From JAGVSZ01 sp019137045 (lineage in GTDB: Bacteria; Pseudomonadota; Gammaproteobacteria; Burkholderiales; SG8-39): a stretch of 64,000 bases of DNA. The notes beneath the pieces were generated by a model that saw only the letters and a list, made by a program, of their open reading frames with translations, made no database searches and was not told the origin of the DNA. Position numbers and translations under genes: made by a program. Shown one piece after another: positions 34,391-46,900 of this stretch. Each line of letters begins with the position of its first letter. The first letter of the stretch is position 1. Location of the stretch: assembly GCA_046347635.1 (NCBI GenBank), contig JAXMFT010000012.1, forward strand, positions 87,732 to 151,731, in the 5' to 3' direction.

Positions 34391-35793
34391 ACAGCGTCGC
34401 GCTCCGCCGATCCGCGACTCGGCCGCCGTCACCAACGTCCGCGACCACGCCTGCGCGTGCTTCGCGCCGGTCTGCTCGCCGAGCAGCGACTGCGCGCGGG
34501 CGGTCAGGCGCCAGTTGAACGGGTTCGACGGCTTGACCTGCGTGCGCTCGGCCGCGAGCGCACGCGCGAGCTTCGCCGGCCGCCACGCAGCGCCGCCTCG
34601 ATCAGGGTGAGCGAGAGGATGTCGCCTGCGCGTGGCTGCCGCCGAAGCGGTGCGCCACCAGCCGCACCGGCCGCAGCATCTCGATCACGACGTCCCAGTC
34701 GCCGCGGCCGAACGCGGCGAGCGCCACGCCGACCGGCAGCCCCACCTCGCGCGCCATGGCGGCATGGGTGCCGACGCCGTGGTCGGCGCTCGCGCGCAGG
34801 CCCGCGAGCACCGTGTGCGCGGCGGCCTCGCGTCCGGCGGCGACGAAGGCCATCATCGCGTGCGCGTCGTTGAACGCGTAGTGCGCGTCGGCGGCGAGCG
34901 GCTCCCAGGCGTCGGCGAGCTCGCCCCGCGGTTCCCGACGTCCACGCCCCTGCAGGTGCAGGCGCCAGAGCATCGCGGTGGCGTCGATCATCTCGAGGAT
35001 CACCTTCGATCCCGACGGCCTGATGCGCGCGTCATAGAGCTCGAGCACCTTGGCGTGCTCGCCGAGGTCGAGGTGGTAGAGCGCCAGGTGCCACCAGTTG
35101 TGGTACGAGAAGCCGTTGTCCGGCGCCCAGTCGGCCGCGCGCGACTCGAGCCACTGAATGCCCTCCGGCAGGCGGCCCTGCATCTCCATCACGTGCGCCA
35201 CCGCGTGCACCGCCCAGGGGTCGCGGGCGTTCAGCTCGAGCGCGTGGCGCCCGGCCTGCTCGGCGCGCGCGTAGTCGCCGCACTCCTCCAGCCCGAACGC
35301 GTGCATGCCGAGCACGAAGTTGAAGCCCGGCGTCGACTCGCGCCAGTACGGCAGCACGCGCGCGACGCGGTCGCGCAGCATCTGCGACTGCCCGAGGTAG
35401 AAATCGCCGATGTGCGCGAGCTGGAGCGCGAGGCTGTCGCGCGGGTAGTCGAGCAGGACGTCGCCCTGCAGCGCACGGCGCGGCGCCAGTCGCGCTCGAG
35501 CCAGGCGCGGCACGCCGCGACGTGGCCGCGCTCGCGCTCGTTCCTGCGCGCGCCGATCGCGTCGATCTCGGCCGCCGCGGCGCTCTCGTGCGCCTTCTCG
35601 CTCGTGGTAGCAGGATCCCGGCTCTTGCGACGCGCGGCAGGACCGCGTCGGGCTCGAGGGCGATCGCCCGCTCGAGCGCCTCGATCGGATTGCCGTAGAA
35701 GCCGTGGAAGAGCTCGATCGCGTCGTCGCAGGCGTCGATCGCGTCGCGCCGGGTGGTGGAGACGGGGGTCAGTCGGCGGTCGGTCAGCGTCAT
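34383..35793 (-). CDS. TTC38-like tetratricopeptide protein (frameshifted)
   Basis: The start ATG 35793 (MTLTDRRLTPVSTT) has AGGAAAAAGG upstream. Recognisable segments are DDAIELFHGFYGNPIEALERAIALEPD, then LLDYPRDSLALQLAHIGDFYLGQSQMLRDRVARVLPYW, GMHAFGLEECGDYARAEQAGRHALELNARDPWAVHAVAHVMEMQGR and ADWAPDNGFSYHNWWHLALYHLDLG. These match the TTC38 family of TPR proteins, whose function is unknown. Frame breaks occur near 35600 and 35480 and again near 34625, 34580 and 34430. The C-terminal end is uncertain; NPFNWRLTARAQSLLGEQTGAKHAQAW is in frame shortly before 34440. It follows two acetyltransferase genes on the same strand, 28 bases from the nearer one. Confidence 0.75.
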
Positions 35794-35821
35794 GGTGATC
35801 ACCTTTTTCCTGTCGTTGCGT

Positions 35822-36388
35822 TCAGCGGACCGGGATCCGCACCCGGGCCATCGTGTGGACGTCCGCGTAGTGGCCGGCCTGGAAGCCGAACGCGCGCGCG
35901 GTGCCCTCGACCTCGAAGCCGTGCTTGCGGTAGAGGGAGATCGCGGCCTCGTTCGAAGCGAACACCATCAGCTCGAGGCGCACGAGGTTGAGCCAGTTGT
36001 CGGCGAGGTCGACCGCGGCGCGCATGAGCGCCGAGCCCACGCCGAGCCCCTGCGCCGCGCGCGAAACGGCGATCGGGCCGACGCGCCCGACGTGGCGCAG
36101 CCGCGGCGCGGGGTAGCTGCCCAGGCCGAGCGCACCGACGATGCGCCCGCCGCCGCACGCGACCAGCATGTGGCGGCCGCTCGCCGCATCCTCGACCTGC
36201 TTGCGCGTGTACGCGGCGGGCAGGTACGGCACCTCCAGCAGCCAGTTCAGCACGTCCGGGTCGGTGAATATCGCGTGCAGTCCGTCGCTGTCCGCGGGCT
36301 CTGCGTGCCGGACGCTGATTGCGCTCGCCGCAGCGAGCGTCTTCGCGTCGAAGACGCCGGTGCTCGACGAGATGGCCATGCTCAACAT
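35822..36388 (-). CDS. GNAT-family N-acetyltransferase
   Basis: 188 residues from ATG 36388, with AAGGAGG nine bases upstream. The acetyl-CoA fold is seen as ISVRHAEPADSDGLHAIFTDP, VGRVGPIAVSRAAQGLGVGSALMRAAVD (motif A with Q-x-x-G-x-G/A) and ELMVFASNEAAISLYRKHGFEVEG (motif B). The closing FGFQAGHYADVHTMARVR resembles the PhnO/PA4866-like branch acting on small amines or amino acids. Substrate not predictable. Confidence 0.88.
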   Translation of the reverse strand: MLSMAISSSTGVFDAKTLAAASAISVRHAEPADSDGLHAIFTDPDVLNWLLEVPYLPAAYTRKQVEDAASGRHMLVACGGGRIVGALGLGSYPAPRLRHVGRVGPIAVSRAAQGLGVGSALMRAAVDLADNWLNLVRLELMVFASNEAAISLYRKHGFEVEGTARAFGFQAGHYADVHTMARVRIPVR

Positions 36389-36427
36389 CGCTCGTTCCTC
36401 CTTCGTGGTCTGCAGTCGAACTCGTCC

Positions 36428-36965
36428 CTACGGCGCGGCGTGCGGGTCGGATGCGCTCCACACGCGCGCTTGTTGTGCAATCCGCCCACCCGCGTCGCGC
36501 GGCGCGGCGCCCGCGTGCCCGCACTGTGCGACGCGCGCGAAGTACTCCCAGCGCAGGCAGCCGTGCTGCTCGATCCGCGCGACGGCGCCCGGCTCCGGCA
36601 CGAACCGGCTCCTCGTGCACGAGCCCGATGCGCTCGAAGACGCGCGCGGCGGCCTCGTCGGCGCGCAGCCGCGGCGCCCAGATGCGCTCGAGGTCGACGT
36701 CTCGAAACCGTGCGCCACGACCGCTCCCGCCGCCTCCGTGGCGTAGCCGCGGCCGCGCCAGTCCTGTTCGATCCGGCACCAGAGCTGCGCGAGCGAGCGG
36801 CGGCTCGAACGCGAGGCCGATCGCGCCGACGAACGCACCGTCGGCCAGCCGCACGATCGCGAAGCTCGCCGCCTCTCCGCCGCCTCCGCGCGCGGCCTCC
36901 GGCGCCAGGTCGCGCAGCGCGAGGCGTGCGGTGAGGAGCCGCGGAAGCGGGTCCAAGAAGGTCAT
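36428..36965 (-). CDS. RimJ/RimL-like GNAT acetyltransferase (frameshifted)
   Basis: Begins MTFLDPLPRLLTARLALRDL at 36965. Family segments are FAIVRLADGAFVGAIGLAFEP, LAQLWCRIEQDWRGRGYATEAAGAVVAHGFE, DLERIWAPRLRADEAAARVFERIGLVHE and the C-terminal ARIEQHGCLRWEYFARV. These are spread across frames by indels near 36795, 36700 and 36605. The order and spacing otherwise match a RimJ/RimL-type protein. It precedes the other acetyltransferase gene by 39 bases. Confidence 0.7.
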
Positions 36966-37184
36966 GCGCCTGCTCCCGGCCACGTGTCGATGCCGCGCAC
37001 TCTGCCGGGAGAGAGCTGGCGGATGCCTGACCGATCCGCAAACGCGCTCCCGGCCTGCGGGCTTTCGCCGGGAAACCCGCATGGCTGCTGGCGTGCGCGG
37101 CAAGGATCCGGTGACCGCCGGGCGCGCGCGCGACCGGCGCGCGGCGGCCGCCGACGGCGGCCACCTGACGGACGACTGACCGAT

Positions 37185-40100
37185 CTACTGCGGGTCGAGG
37201 GAGCGGCGGACCGCCTCGGTTTCGGCTGCGGGGCGGGTCCCGAGCACGACCGAGAGGAGCTCGCGGCAGCGGCGGTAGGTGCGCAGCGCCGCCGCGCGCT
37301 CGCCGAGGTCGCGCTGGCAGACGATGAGCTGGCGGTACAGGTCCTCGGCGAGGTTGTCGAGCTCGAGCGTGCGCTCGTAGAGGCCGCACGCCTCGCGCAG
37401 GCGGCCGGCCGCCTGCAGGCGGCGCCCGAGCGCGAGCGCGGTGCGCACGAGCTTCGCGCGCAGGCGGTCGCGCATCGGCGCGAGCCAGCCCTGGTCCTCG
37501 TCGCCGGCGAGAAAGTGCCCCGGATACGCATCGCGCAGCCGCGCCGCGGCGGCCGCGATGCGCTCGGGCGTCGCCGCGTCGTCCTGCGCCATCGCGTCCG
37601 CGGCGCGCGCGGCGCGCTCGAACGCGTTCACGTCCACCCAGCAGTGGCGCGGGTCGAGCGCGAGCTTGCCCTCGAACAGCACCAGCGCCGCGTCGTGCCC
37701 GATCAGCTTGCGCAGCCGGTAGAGCGTGCTGTCGAACGAGACCTTGGCGGCGTCGCCGCCCGCGTCGGGCCACAGGATCGCGGCGAGCCGCGCGGCGTCC
37801 ACGCCGTCCCCGCCGAGCGCCACCAGCGCCTTGAGGAGCTCGAGCGGCTTCTTCTGCGCCTTGGCGGCGAAGCGCAGCGGCGCGCCGTCGCGCAGCACGC
37901 GCAACGCGCCGAGCGCGTGGATGCGCAGCGGCCACGGCCAGCCCTCGGGCGCGGCGCCCGGGGGCGGCGCGAGCGCGCGCGCGGCGACCAGGCGCCGCAC
38001 GTAGTCCGGCTCCAGGCCCGCCTCGAGCGCGGCGGCGCAGAGGCGGCTCATCATCGGCGGCCACCAGGTGTAGTTGTTGAGGTAGCCCTCGCGCCGCCCG
38101 AGGGCGAGCGCGGCGGCGAGCGGCGCGCGGTGGCCGGGGTCGCCGGCGCGTAGGCGCAGGTAGGCCTCCCAGAGGCCGGTGTGGAAGCGGATCATCCCGC
38201 CGCGCACGTCGGGCACCAGCGCCTTCATGCGCTCGAGCACGCCGAGCGCCGCCGCGCGTTGACCCGCGAGGTCGAGCGCGAGCGCGAGCCCGGTGTGGCA
38301 GGTGAGCGTCGAGTTGATCGACCCGGTCTCGAGCGAGACCTGCGCGGCCATCCGCCCCTCCCGCTCCGCCTCGGACGGGTCGCCGGCGAGCGACGCGTGC
38401 CACGAGCGCAGGAAGTGGGCGAGCGCGAGGTCGAGCCGGCGGCTCGCGTCGAGGCGCCCGGAGACCTCGGCGAGCAGCGCCGCGGCTTCGGGTAGGCGGC
38501 CGCGCGCGAGCAGGCCCCAGACGCGGAAGAGGTCGATCACCTGGTCGAAGAACGCCAGGCCGTGCGCCTGCGTGACCGCGCGCGCCGCGTCGAGCATCGC
38601 GTCGTACTCGTCCATGCGCGCGCGATGCATCGCGAGGTGCGCGAGCCACACCCGGCACCACGCGCGCGTCATCGGCCGCACCGCCGGATGGTCGATGTCC
38701 GCGCCGATGCGCTCGGCCACGCGCTCGGAGCGGGCGAGCTCGCCCACCTTGTTGAGGCCGTCGATCAGCCGCCCCGCCACCGCCACGCGCGCGTTGCGGT
38801 CGGCCACCGCGTCGAGCACGCGGTCGAGCCGGTCGAGGTACGCGGGCAGCTGCGGATGGCCGGGCTGGCGGTACACGAGCCCGATCGCGAGGCTCGACAC
38901 CGCGCGCGCCTCGGCCTCGGGGCTGTCGAAGCGCGCGGCGCCCTCGACCAGCCGCTCCATCACGTCGAGCCAGCGGTCCGCCGGGCGCCAGTCGGCGCGC
39001 GCGAGGTAGTGGGACACGATCGCCGCCTCGACCGCGCGCATCTGCCCGGCCACGTCCGCGCGCTGCCGGTAGCCCTCGTAGGCGCGCTCGAGGCTCGCGC
39101 CCGCGGCGACCGGGTCGACGTTCAGGCGCGCGACGCCCTCCCAGTACGCGACCGCCGGCTCGCCCGCGCGCACCTGCGGCGGCAGCGCCTCGATGCGCGC
39201 GGCCACCGACTCGAAGCGTCCCTGCGCGAGCATCGGCGGCGCCTCGGCCGCGAGCACGCGCACCGCGTTCGGCCAGTCGCCGCCGTCGCAGTAGAGCTCG
39301 AACACGCGCTCGGTGAGGCCGCGCGCCTCGCCGAGCGCGGCGACGCGGCGGCGCGCCTCCGCGAGCGCCTCCGGGGCGAGCAGCCCGCGCGCGCGCTCGA
39401 GCAGGAAGTCGCGGAAGAGCGCGTGGAACTCGTACACCGGCTCCGGGCCGTCGCGCCGCGCGACGAAGAGGTGGCGGCGGTAGCCGGCCTCGAGCAGCTT
39501 CGGCGCGCGCGCCGCGCCGGTCAGCTCGACCGCGACCGACGCGCGGATGCGCGGCGGCAGCGCCATCAGGACGAGCAGGCGCTGGTCCTCCGGCGGCAGG
39601 CGGTCGAAGATCTCGCCGGCGAAGTAGGCGAACACCGCCTCCGGTGTGGCCGCGGCGTCGCCGTCGCCCAGGGCCGCGCCGCGCTGGAGCTGCTCGCGCA
39701 TCAGGATCAGCCCCGCGGCCCACCCGTCGGCGCGCGCCCAGGCGCGCTCGACGAGCGCCGCGTCGCCCGCGCCGTCGAGCAGCGCCGCCGCCTCCTCGCG
39801 CGTGAAGCGCAGCTCCCCGGGACCGATGCGGGCGAGCGACTGGTTGGCGACGAGCCGCGCGAACGCGCTCGGCGGCTCGAGCCGGCTCGCCAGGATGACG
39901 TTGACGCCGACCGGGATCTCCTCGAGCGCCGCCGCACGCGCCTCGGGCCGGCCGTCGGACTCGTGCACGTTGTCGAACACCACCACCGCGCCGGCGGGCG
40001 AGCGCGCGAAGAACTCGCGGAACCAGCGCCGCGCGAAGCCGGCGAGGTCGCGCCGGTACTCGTCGGTGAAGAGCGGCAGCGGCGGCGCTTTCGAACCGGC

Positions 40101-40435
40101 GAAGCGCGCGGCCGCCTGGCCGAGGAAGTAGAAGAACGTCGCCGGGTCGCGGTCGGCGGCGTCGACGTTGTACCAGACCGCGGTGAGCCGGCGGGCGTCG
40201 ATGTAGCTCGCGAGCAAAGCGCTCTTGCCGCTGCCCGGCGCGCCGGTGACCCAGAGCACCGGGTGCTCGCGGCGCTCGTCGAGCAGGCGGAACGGCGCTC
40301 GCGCGCGGCGACGCGATAGAGCCGCGGGCGCGTGAGCTTCGCGAGCGGCGCCGCGGCGGGCGGCCCCGCCGCGGCTGCGCGCGCGGGGGCCGCCGCCGCC
40401 CGCGCGGGGGCTTTCGTCTTCTTACGCGTGGCCAT
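37185..40435 (-). CDS. Large ATPase/TPR transcription activator with C-terminal BTAD domain (one frameshift)
   Basis: About 1,083 residues from ATG 40435 (MATRKKTKAPARAAAAPARA). An extra or missing base near 40297 breaks the frame just before the Walker A LWVTGAPGSGKSALLASY; the Walker B-like VVVFDNVHES follows, as in MalT-type STAND ATPases. The middle 500 residues are helical TPR-like repeats. The C-terminal part has a winged-helix DNA-binding segment (LRIHALGALRVLRDGAPLRF, KAQKKPLELLKALVALGGDGVDAARLAAILWPD, SFDSTLYRLRKLIG). A bacterial transcriptional activation domain follows (DLGERAAALRTYRRCRELLSVVLGTRPAAET). This SARP-like output lacks the LuxR helix-turn-helix of classical MalT. It is divergent from the 18-kb adhesin gene and is the obvious candidate regulator (inference). 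Confidence 0.88.
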
Positions 40436-40674
40436 CGGCGAACGGTCGGGAGAGCGCGAGTTTAGCGGGCCGCTGCGAGCGGCCGACCGCGCGCTGGCCG
40501 CCGCTCCCCGGCGAGCGCACTCGACGCGGGGGGCCATCCTCGCGCTCGCGCTCGACTCACGAGAGAGAAAGGCGAGAGGCGCCGTTCCGGTGCGTTGCTC
40601 GGGCTGCCGATCGACGGCTGACGGGGTCTCGACGGGACCACGCGCGAATGCAGGGGCTCAAGAGAAAGTGAGTT

Positions 40675-40702
40675 AGCGCTCACAGTCGGATTTGAGCGCT
40701 CA
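40675..40702. promoter_or_regulatory. Paired AGCGCTCA direct repeats, candidate activator operator
   Basis: AGCGCTCA at 40675-40682 and again at 40695-40702, spaced exactly 20 bases, two helical turns. SARP-type activators bind short direct repeats spaced by whole turns, and the divergent gene encodes a protein with such an output domain. Linking the two is inference. Confidence 0.35.
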
Positions 40703-40926
40703 GTGCGGTCCGAAAGTGTCGTTCGGCCGGCGCAATCGTTACACGGCTGTCAATTGCGTCCGGATCGGGACCCGTTCCGGGTCGCGGTGACCCGGCCGCG
40801 TCACCCCTAAACGCCGCCGAGCCTGTGACCTTTCCCACGTGCGGCACCGTCGAAACCGCCAAACCCTTGTTCCTGCCGGTCGACACCGCGTCGCACGCCG
40901 TGACGTACTTCCGCTCGCAGTGATAT

Positions 40927-40953
40927 TTGTCTGAATAATCATAGTTTTACACT
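40927..40953 (+). promoter_or_regulatory. Candidate promoter of the giant surface-protein gene
   Basis: TTGTCT (40927-40932) and TACACT (40948-40953) lie in an AT-rich island, but the spacer is only 15 bases, so the match is suboptimal, as might be expected of an activator-dependent promoter. Start codons at 40991, 41036 and 41045 lie downstream. Confidence 0.3.
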
Positions 40954-40990
40954 TCACCACAGCGCCTCGAGCGCTGGCCCGAGACTTGCA

Positions 40991-43900
40991 ATGACCCGGC
41001 GGCACAGGGAGGGACCGCGCCGCACGAACGCGCGGATGGAACCGATGGCAAACCAGACGAAGCGAAAACCGGGTTCAGGCGGCACGACGAAGGCGCTGCC
41101 CGCCGCAGCACGCCGGTCGGCGGAACCGAAGGCCACAGCCGCGCCGGCGCTCGCGCCGCTGAAGGTCCCCGCCGCGCCCGCGGCGAAGCCCACGCAGCGC
41201 AAGACCGCCCGCGCGCTCCCCATCCGCTCCTCGCCGGTTTCGACCGAGCGTTCCCTCCGCTCCTCCCTCGAGACCCTCCACGCACCGCGCGAGCGGAAGC
41301 GCGCCGCCCCCGCCCGGCGCGCCCCGTTCGCGCGCAAGCCGGTGCTGCAGGAGCTGGAAGCCCGGCTGCTGCTCTCGGCCGACCTCAACCCCGCCGCGCA
41401 GGACACCCTGCTCGCCGCCCCCGCGCTGCAGGGCGCCGAGTTCCGCGCCCTCGCGCAAGCCCAGGTCCCGCCGGTGATCGTGTCGGCGCAGGTGGCGCCG
41501 ATCCAGCGCACGAACGAACTGGTCTTCGTCGACACCGCGGTCCCCGAGTACCAGAAGCTGGTCGCGGACATGCGCGCGTCGGCGCTCGCCGACGGCCGCA
41601 ACCTCGAGTTCGTGCTGATCGAGGCGGGCAAGGACGGGGTGCGCAAGATCACCGACACGCTTGCGCAGAAGTCCGGCCTGGACGCGATTCACATCGTGTC
41701 GCACGGCGGCGCGGGCGCGCTGCAGCTCGGCGCGGCGACGCTCGACTTCGATGCGCTCGTGAAGCGGTCGGGCGCGATCAAGAAGTGGGGCGGCGCGCTG
41801 ACCGACAGCGGCGACCTCCTCATTTACGGCTGCGACCTCGCGTCGACGGCGGCAGGCCGCTCGCTGGTCGACGCGCTCGCGCGCCTGACCGGGGCCGACG
41901 TCGCCGCCTCCGACGATCCGACCGGCGCGCTCAAGAAGGGCGGCGACTGGGAGCTCGAATTCCGGCGCGGAGAGGTCGAGACCAAGGTCGTGGTGAGCCT
42001 GCCGGCGCAGCGCGAGTGGGATCACCTGCTCGCGACCTACACCGTCACCAACACCAACGATGCGGGCGCCGGGTCGCTGCGGGAGGCGATCACGCTCGCC
42101 AACGGGAACGCGGGCGCCGACACGATCGCCTTCGCGATCGCCGGCGCGGGCGTGCAGACGATCAACCTCGCCTCCGCGCTGCCGACGATCACGGACGAGG
42201 TGCTTCTCGACGGCTGGTCGCAGGGCGGCGGCGCGTACAGCGGGCCGCCGCTGATCGAGCTGAACGGGGCGGGCATCGCGGAAAACGCCGGCACGCCCGA
42301 CGCGGGCCTGCACCTCGGGGCGGGAAGCGACGGCTCGACGATTCGCGGCTTCATCGTCAACCGCTTCGGCGTGGGCGCCGATTTCGGCGACCAGGCGGGG
42401 ATCTTCGTCCAGAACAGCGCGAACAACGTCATCGCCGGCAACTGGCTCGGCACCGACGCGACCGGCCTCGCCGCCGGGGGCGGCGGCCAGGAGTACGGAA
42501 TCCTGGTCAACGGCGACGGCAACACGATCGGTGGCCTGAGCGCAGCGGAGCGCAACGTCGTCTCCGCGAACGACCGCGACGGGATCCGCATCGTGAACGG
42601 CGACAACAACGTCGTCGTCGGCAACTGGATCGGCCTCGACAAGGACGGCACCGCCGAGCTCGGCAACGTCTTCGAGGGCATCCACCTTCGCAACAGCGCC
42701 GACAACAACACCATCGGCGGGACGGCCGCGGGGGCGCGCAACGTAATCTCGGGCAACTCCGGCGGGGGCATCCGGATCAGCGGGCAGGGCACCGTCCCGC
42801 CCGTGGGTAACGTCGTCCAGGGCAACTACTTCGGCACCGACCCCGGCGGCACCTTCGCGCTGGGCGCGGTCGGCAGCGGCTTCAACTCGATCGAGATCGA
42901 CAACGGCGCGTCGAACAACACCATCGGCGGCGTGAATCCCGGCGAAGGCAACGTCCTCGCGTTCAGCTGGGACGACAACATCTCGGTGACCGACGAGACG
43001 CCGCCCGACGGCGCCGGCCCGCACTCGACCGGCAACGCCTTCCTCGGCAACGCGAACTTCGCCGCGGACACCGACGGCGGCGGCGACGGGAACGGCATCG
43101 ACCTGCTGCGCAACTGGCCGGCCGACGAGCCGACCGGGAACCACCAGGCCACCGCGAACGACGCGGGCGACGCGGACGGCGGCTACAACGCGCCGAACGA
43201 GCTGCAGAACTTCCCCGTCCTCACCAGCGCGGTGACGAACGCCGGCACGTACATCGTGATCGGCGGGTCGCTCAACAGCCTCGCGAACACCAACTTCCGC
43301 ATCGAGTTCTTCGCCAGCCCCGACTACACCGCGAACGGCCCCGGTTACCGCGAGGGGGCCGTCTACCTCGGCGCCACGCACGTCACCACGGACGCCGCGG
43401 GCAACCTCACCTTCAACGTCGCGCTGGCGGGCAACGTGCCGGCCGGCCGCTACATCACGGCCACGGCCACGCGTGCGAACGGCGACTTCACGCGGTTCTT
43501 CGAGACCTCGGAGTTCTCGCAGGACGACGAAGTCGCCGTGGCGGCCGCGGCCGGCGGCACGATCTCCGGTACGCTCTTCGAGGACGTGGACGGCGACGCC
43601 GACGTCTCGGCCGGCGACGGCACGCGGCGCCTCGCCGGCGCCACGGTCTACCTGTACGAGAACCTCGGCGGCGCCGGGCTCGAGGGCGCAGGCGTCGACG
43701 TGCTGCGCCAGACCGTCACCACCGACGCGGACGGGAACTACGCGTTCATCGGGGTGGCCGACGCGACCTACTGGGTCGCGGTCGATTCGAAGACCCTGCG
43801 GCCGAACGCCGGCTACAACGCCGGCGCGACGATCGCGAACGTCTGGGCCGAGCAGACCTACGGCGTCGCGGCCTCGGTGATCGACGACACCGGCGCCACC

Positions 43901-46900
43901 CTCGGCCTCGACGGCGCGTATTACGGCGGCCAGAACGCCGCGACTTCCGACGACGCCTCGTCGGCCATCACCGCCGAGCACGTGCTGCGCGCCACCATCG
44001 CCGGCGGCGGCACGGTGGGCAACCTGAACGCCGGCTTCAGCTTCAACGCGATCGTCAACACCCGCGGGAACACGGCCGACGACGACGGCGCCGGCACTCC
44101 GCGGCTGCAACAAGGGTCGCTGCGCCAGTTCATCTTGAACTCGAACGCGATCAGCGGCGTCCAGTCGAGCGAGTTCCAGATCGGCGCGGTCGGCTCCCCG
44201 GCGTCGCTCGCGCTCAGCGGGAGCGAGCTGCCGACGATCACCGACGCGGTCAGGCTCGATGCGTGGACGCAGGGCACGGGGGGCTACAACGGCGTGCCGC
44301 TCGTGGAGCTGAACGGCGCCGGCGTGGCCTCGGCCGACGCCGACGGTCTGACGATCACCGCCACGAACGGCGCGAGCCTGATCCGCGGGTTCGTCGTCAA
44401 TCGCTTCACCGACAACGGCATCCTGCTCAGCGGGGCGACGAACGTCACCGTCCAGGGCAACTACATCGGGACGGACACCGCCGGGAACGCCCCGTCATCG
44501 AACAACCGCGACGGCGGCTTCGACGGCGACGGCATCCGGCTGAGCGGGGCCAACGGCAACACCATCGGCGGCCTGGGGGCGGGTGAGCGCAACGTCATCT
44601 CGGGCAACGACGCCGGCGGCGATCCCACGACGCACTGGGAACACGGCGTCTACCTCTGGAACTCGGACAACAACCTGATCCAGGGCAACTACATCGGCAC
44701 GAACTTCGACGGCACCGTCGCGCTGCGCAACTTCGCCGACGGAGTCGCCATCGACGGCAACGCGGGCGGCGGGTTCTCGACCGGAAACGTGGTGCGCAAC
44801 AACCTGCTCTCCGGCAACAAGGAGTACGGCGTGTGGGTGAGCTACTTCTCGCCCAACCAGGTGATCCAGGGCAACCTGATCGGCACCAACTTCGACGGCA
44901 CGCTCGCCCTCGGGAACGGCCTCGGCGCGGCCGCGTCGCCCAACCCCGGCGCGGGGATCCGGCTCGACTCCTCCGGCAACACCGTCGGCGGCACGATCCC
45001 CGCGGAGCGCAACGTGATCTCCGGCAACCTCGGCGCCGGCATCGTGCTCGCCGATGCGTTCATGGACGGCACCTCGGCCGCGGACAACAACCTGATCAGC
45101 GGCAACTACATCGGCACGACCGCCGATGGTCTCGGCGATCTCGGCAACGGCGGCGCGGGCGTCGAGATCAGCCGAGGCGCTTCGGGCAACACGATCGGCG
45201 GCACCGGCGGCGCGTCGACGCGCAACGTCATCGGCGGCAACTCCGGGGACGGCGTCCTGATCTTCGGCGGCGGCGCGACGAACAACCTGGTGCAGGGCAA
45301 CTACATCGGCGTCGCCGCGAACGGCACCGCCGACCTCGGCAACAGCCAGAGCGGCGTGTACGTCTGGGGCGGCGCGTCGAACAACACGATCGGCGGGGGC
45401 GTCGCCGCCGCCGGAAACGTGATCTCCCGCAACGACCGCTACGGCGTGGAGCTCAGCAGCGGTACGACGACCGGCAACGTGATCCAGGCGAACCGCATCG
45501 GCACCACGGCGGACGGGACTGCGCCGCTGGGCAACGCTTTCGCGGGTGTCGGTCTCGGCGGCGGCGCGAACGGCAACGTCATCGGTCTCGGCTACCTGGC
45601 CGGCGCCGAAACCGGCCTCGGCAACACCATCGCCTACAACGGCGGCGACGGCGTCGAGCTGACCGCACCCAACTCGACCCAGGGCAACCGTATCGCCGGC
45701 AACGCGATCTACGCCAACGGGGTGGGCATCAACGACCTCCCCATCGACCTCGGGGCGGACGGGAACGCCGGCTCGCTTCCGGACGGGAACGACGCCGATT
45801 CCGGCCCGAACGGCTACCAGAACTACCCGGAGTTCACCGCGACGCCCACCACCGACGGCACCACGCTCACCGTGCGCGGGCGATTGCTGACGAGCGGCGC
45901 GATCCAGACCTACCGGCTGCATTTCTACGCGAGCGCGGGTCTGGGGCCGAGCACCGACGGCGAGGGTGAGCGCTACCTCGGCTACCACGATCTCGTGAAC
46001 CCGGTGGCATTCCAGCTCTTCACCGCCAACATCGTGGCGCCGGTCGCGAACGGCGAATACATCACGATGACCGCGACCCGGATCGCCGGCGGGGTCGCCG
46101 ACACCTCCGAGCTCTCCGGCGCGCTCCGGGCAGCGTCGGTCCACACGATCTCCGGCACGATCTACCACGACGACGAGGGCGACGGTGCGATCGGCGGCGA
46201 CGCCGGATTCGCCGGCGCCACGGTCAAGCTCTACCGCGACGACGGCGACAACGCGCCCGACGGCGGCGACACGTTCCTCGCCACGGCCACGACCGGCGCC
46301 GGCGGCGCCTACTCGTTCGCGAACGTGGAGAACGGCTACACCTACTGGGTCGTCGTGGATTCGAAGACCCTCGACGCCGCCTCGATCGCCGGCGCGGTGT
46401 GGGCCGACCAGACCTACGGCGACAACTCGGCGACCGGGGCGCTCGACGTCGCCGCGCGCTACGGCGGCAGGAACGCGGGCGTCTCCGACGACGCGTGGAA
46501 CGGCGCGAACGTGCTGCAGGCGCCGGAGCACGTCGCGCGCGTCGATCTCGCCCCTGCCGACCAGGCGAACGTCGACTTCGGTTTCAGCTTCGTGTCGGTG
46601 ACCAACAATCGCGGCGACGCCACCGACGACGACGAGCCGGTGAACGCCGGCACGGCGCGCCTGCAGCAGGGCTCGCTGCGCCAAGTCATCCTCAACGCCA
46701 ACGCGATCGCCGGCACCCAGACGGTCGACTTCTCGGTCGGCACCGGGCAGGTGACGATCAACGTCGCGGACGCCGCGCTGCCGGCGATCAACGGCACGAT
46801 CTTCCTCGACGGCCGGACCCAGGAAGGGTATTCCGGCACGCCCCTCGTGATGATCGACGGCGGTGCGCTGTTCGGCCTCGCCAACGGCCTCACGCTGACC

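Larger units (their letters stand above)
40436..40990. other. 555-bp divergent regulatory region with no gene
   Basis: Located between the activator gene and the giant surface-protein gene. It holds paired direct repeats AGCGCTCA at 40675 and 40695, inverted repeats around 40768-40806 (GGGTC/GACCC and GGTGAC/GTCACC) and an AT-rich segment at 40920-40955. Short frames here show only shadow composition. Confidence 0.7.

Noticed and set aside
40668..40684. GTGAG-N6-CTCAC resembling a CRP site
   Set aside because: The gap between GTGA and TCAC is eight bases instead of six, so it does not fit the CRP consensus; the AGCGCTCA direct repeat explains the same bases better.
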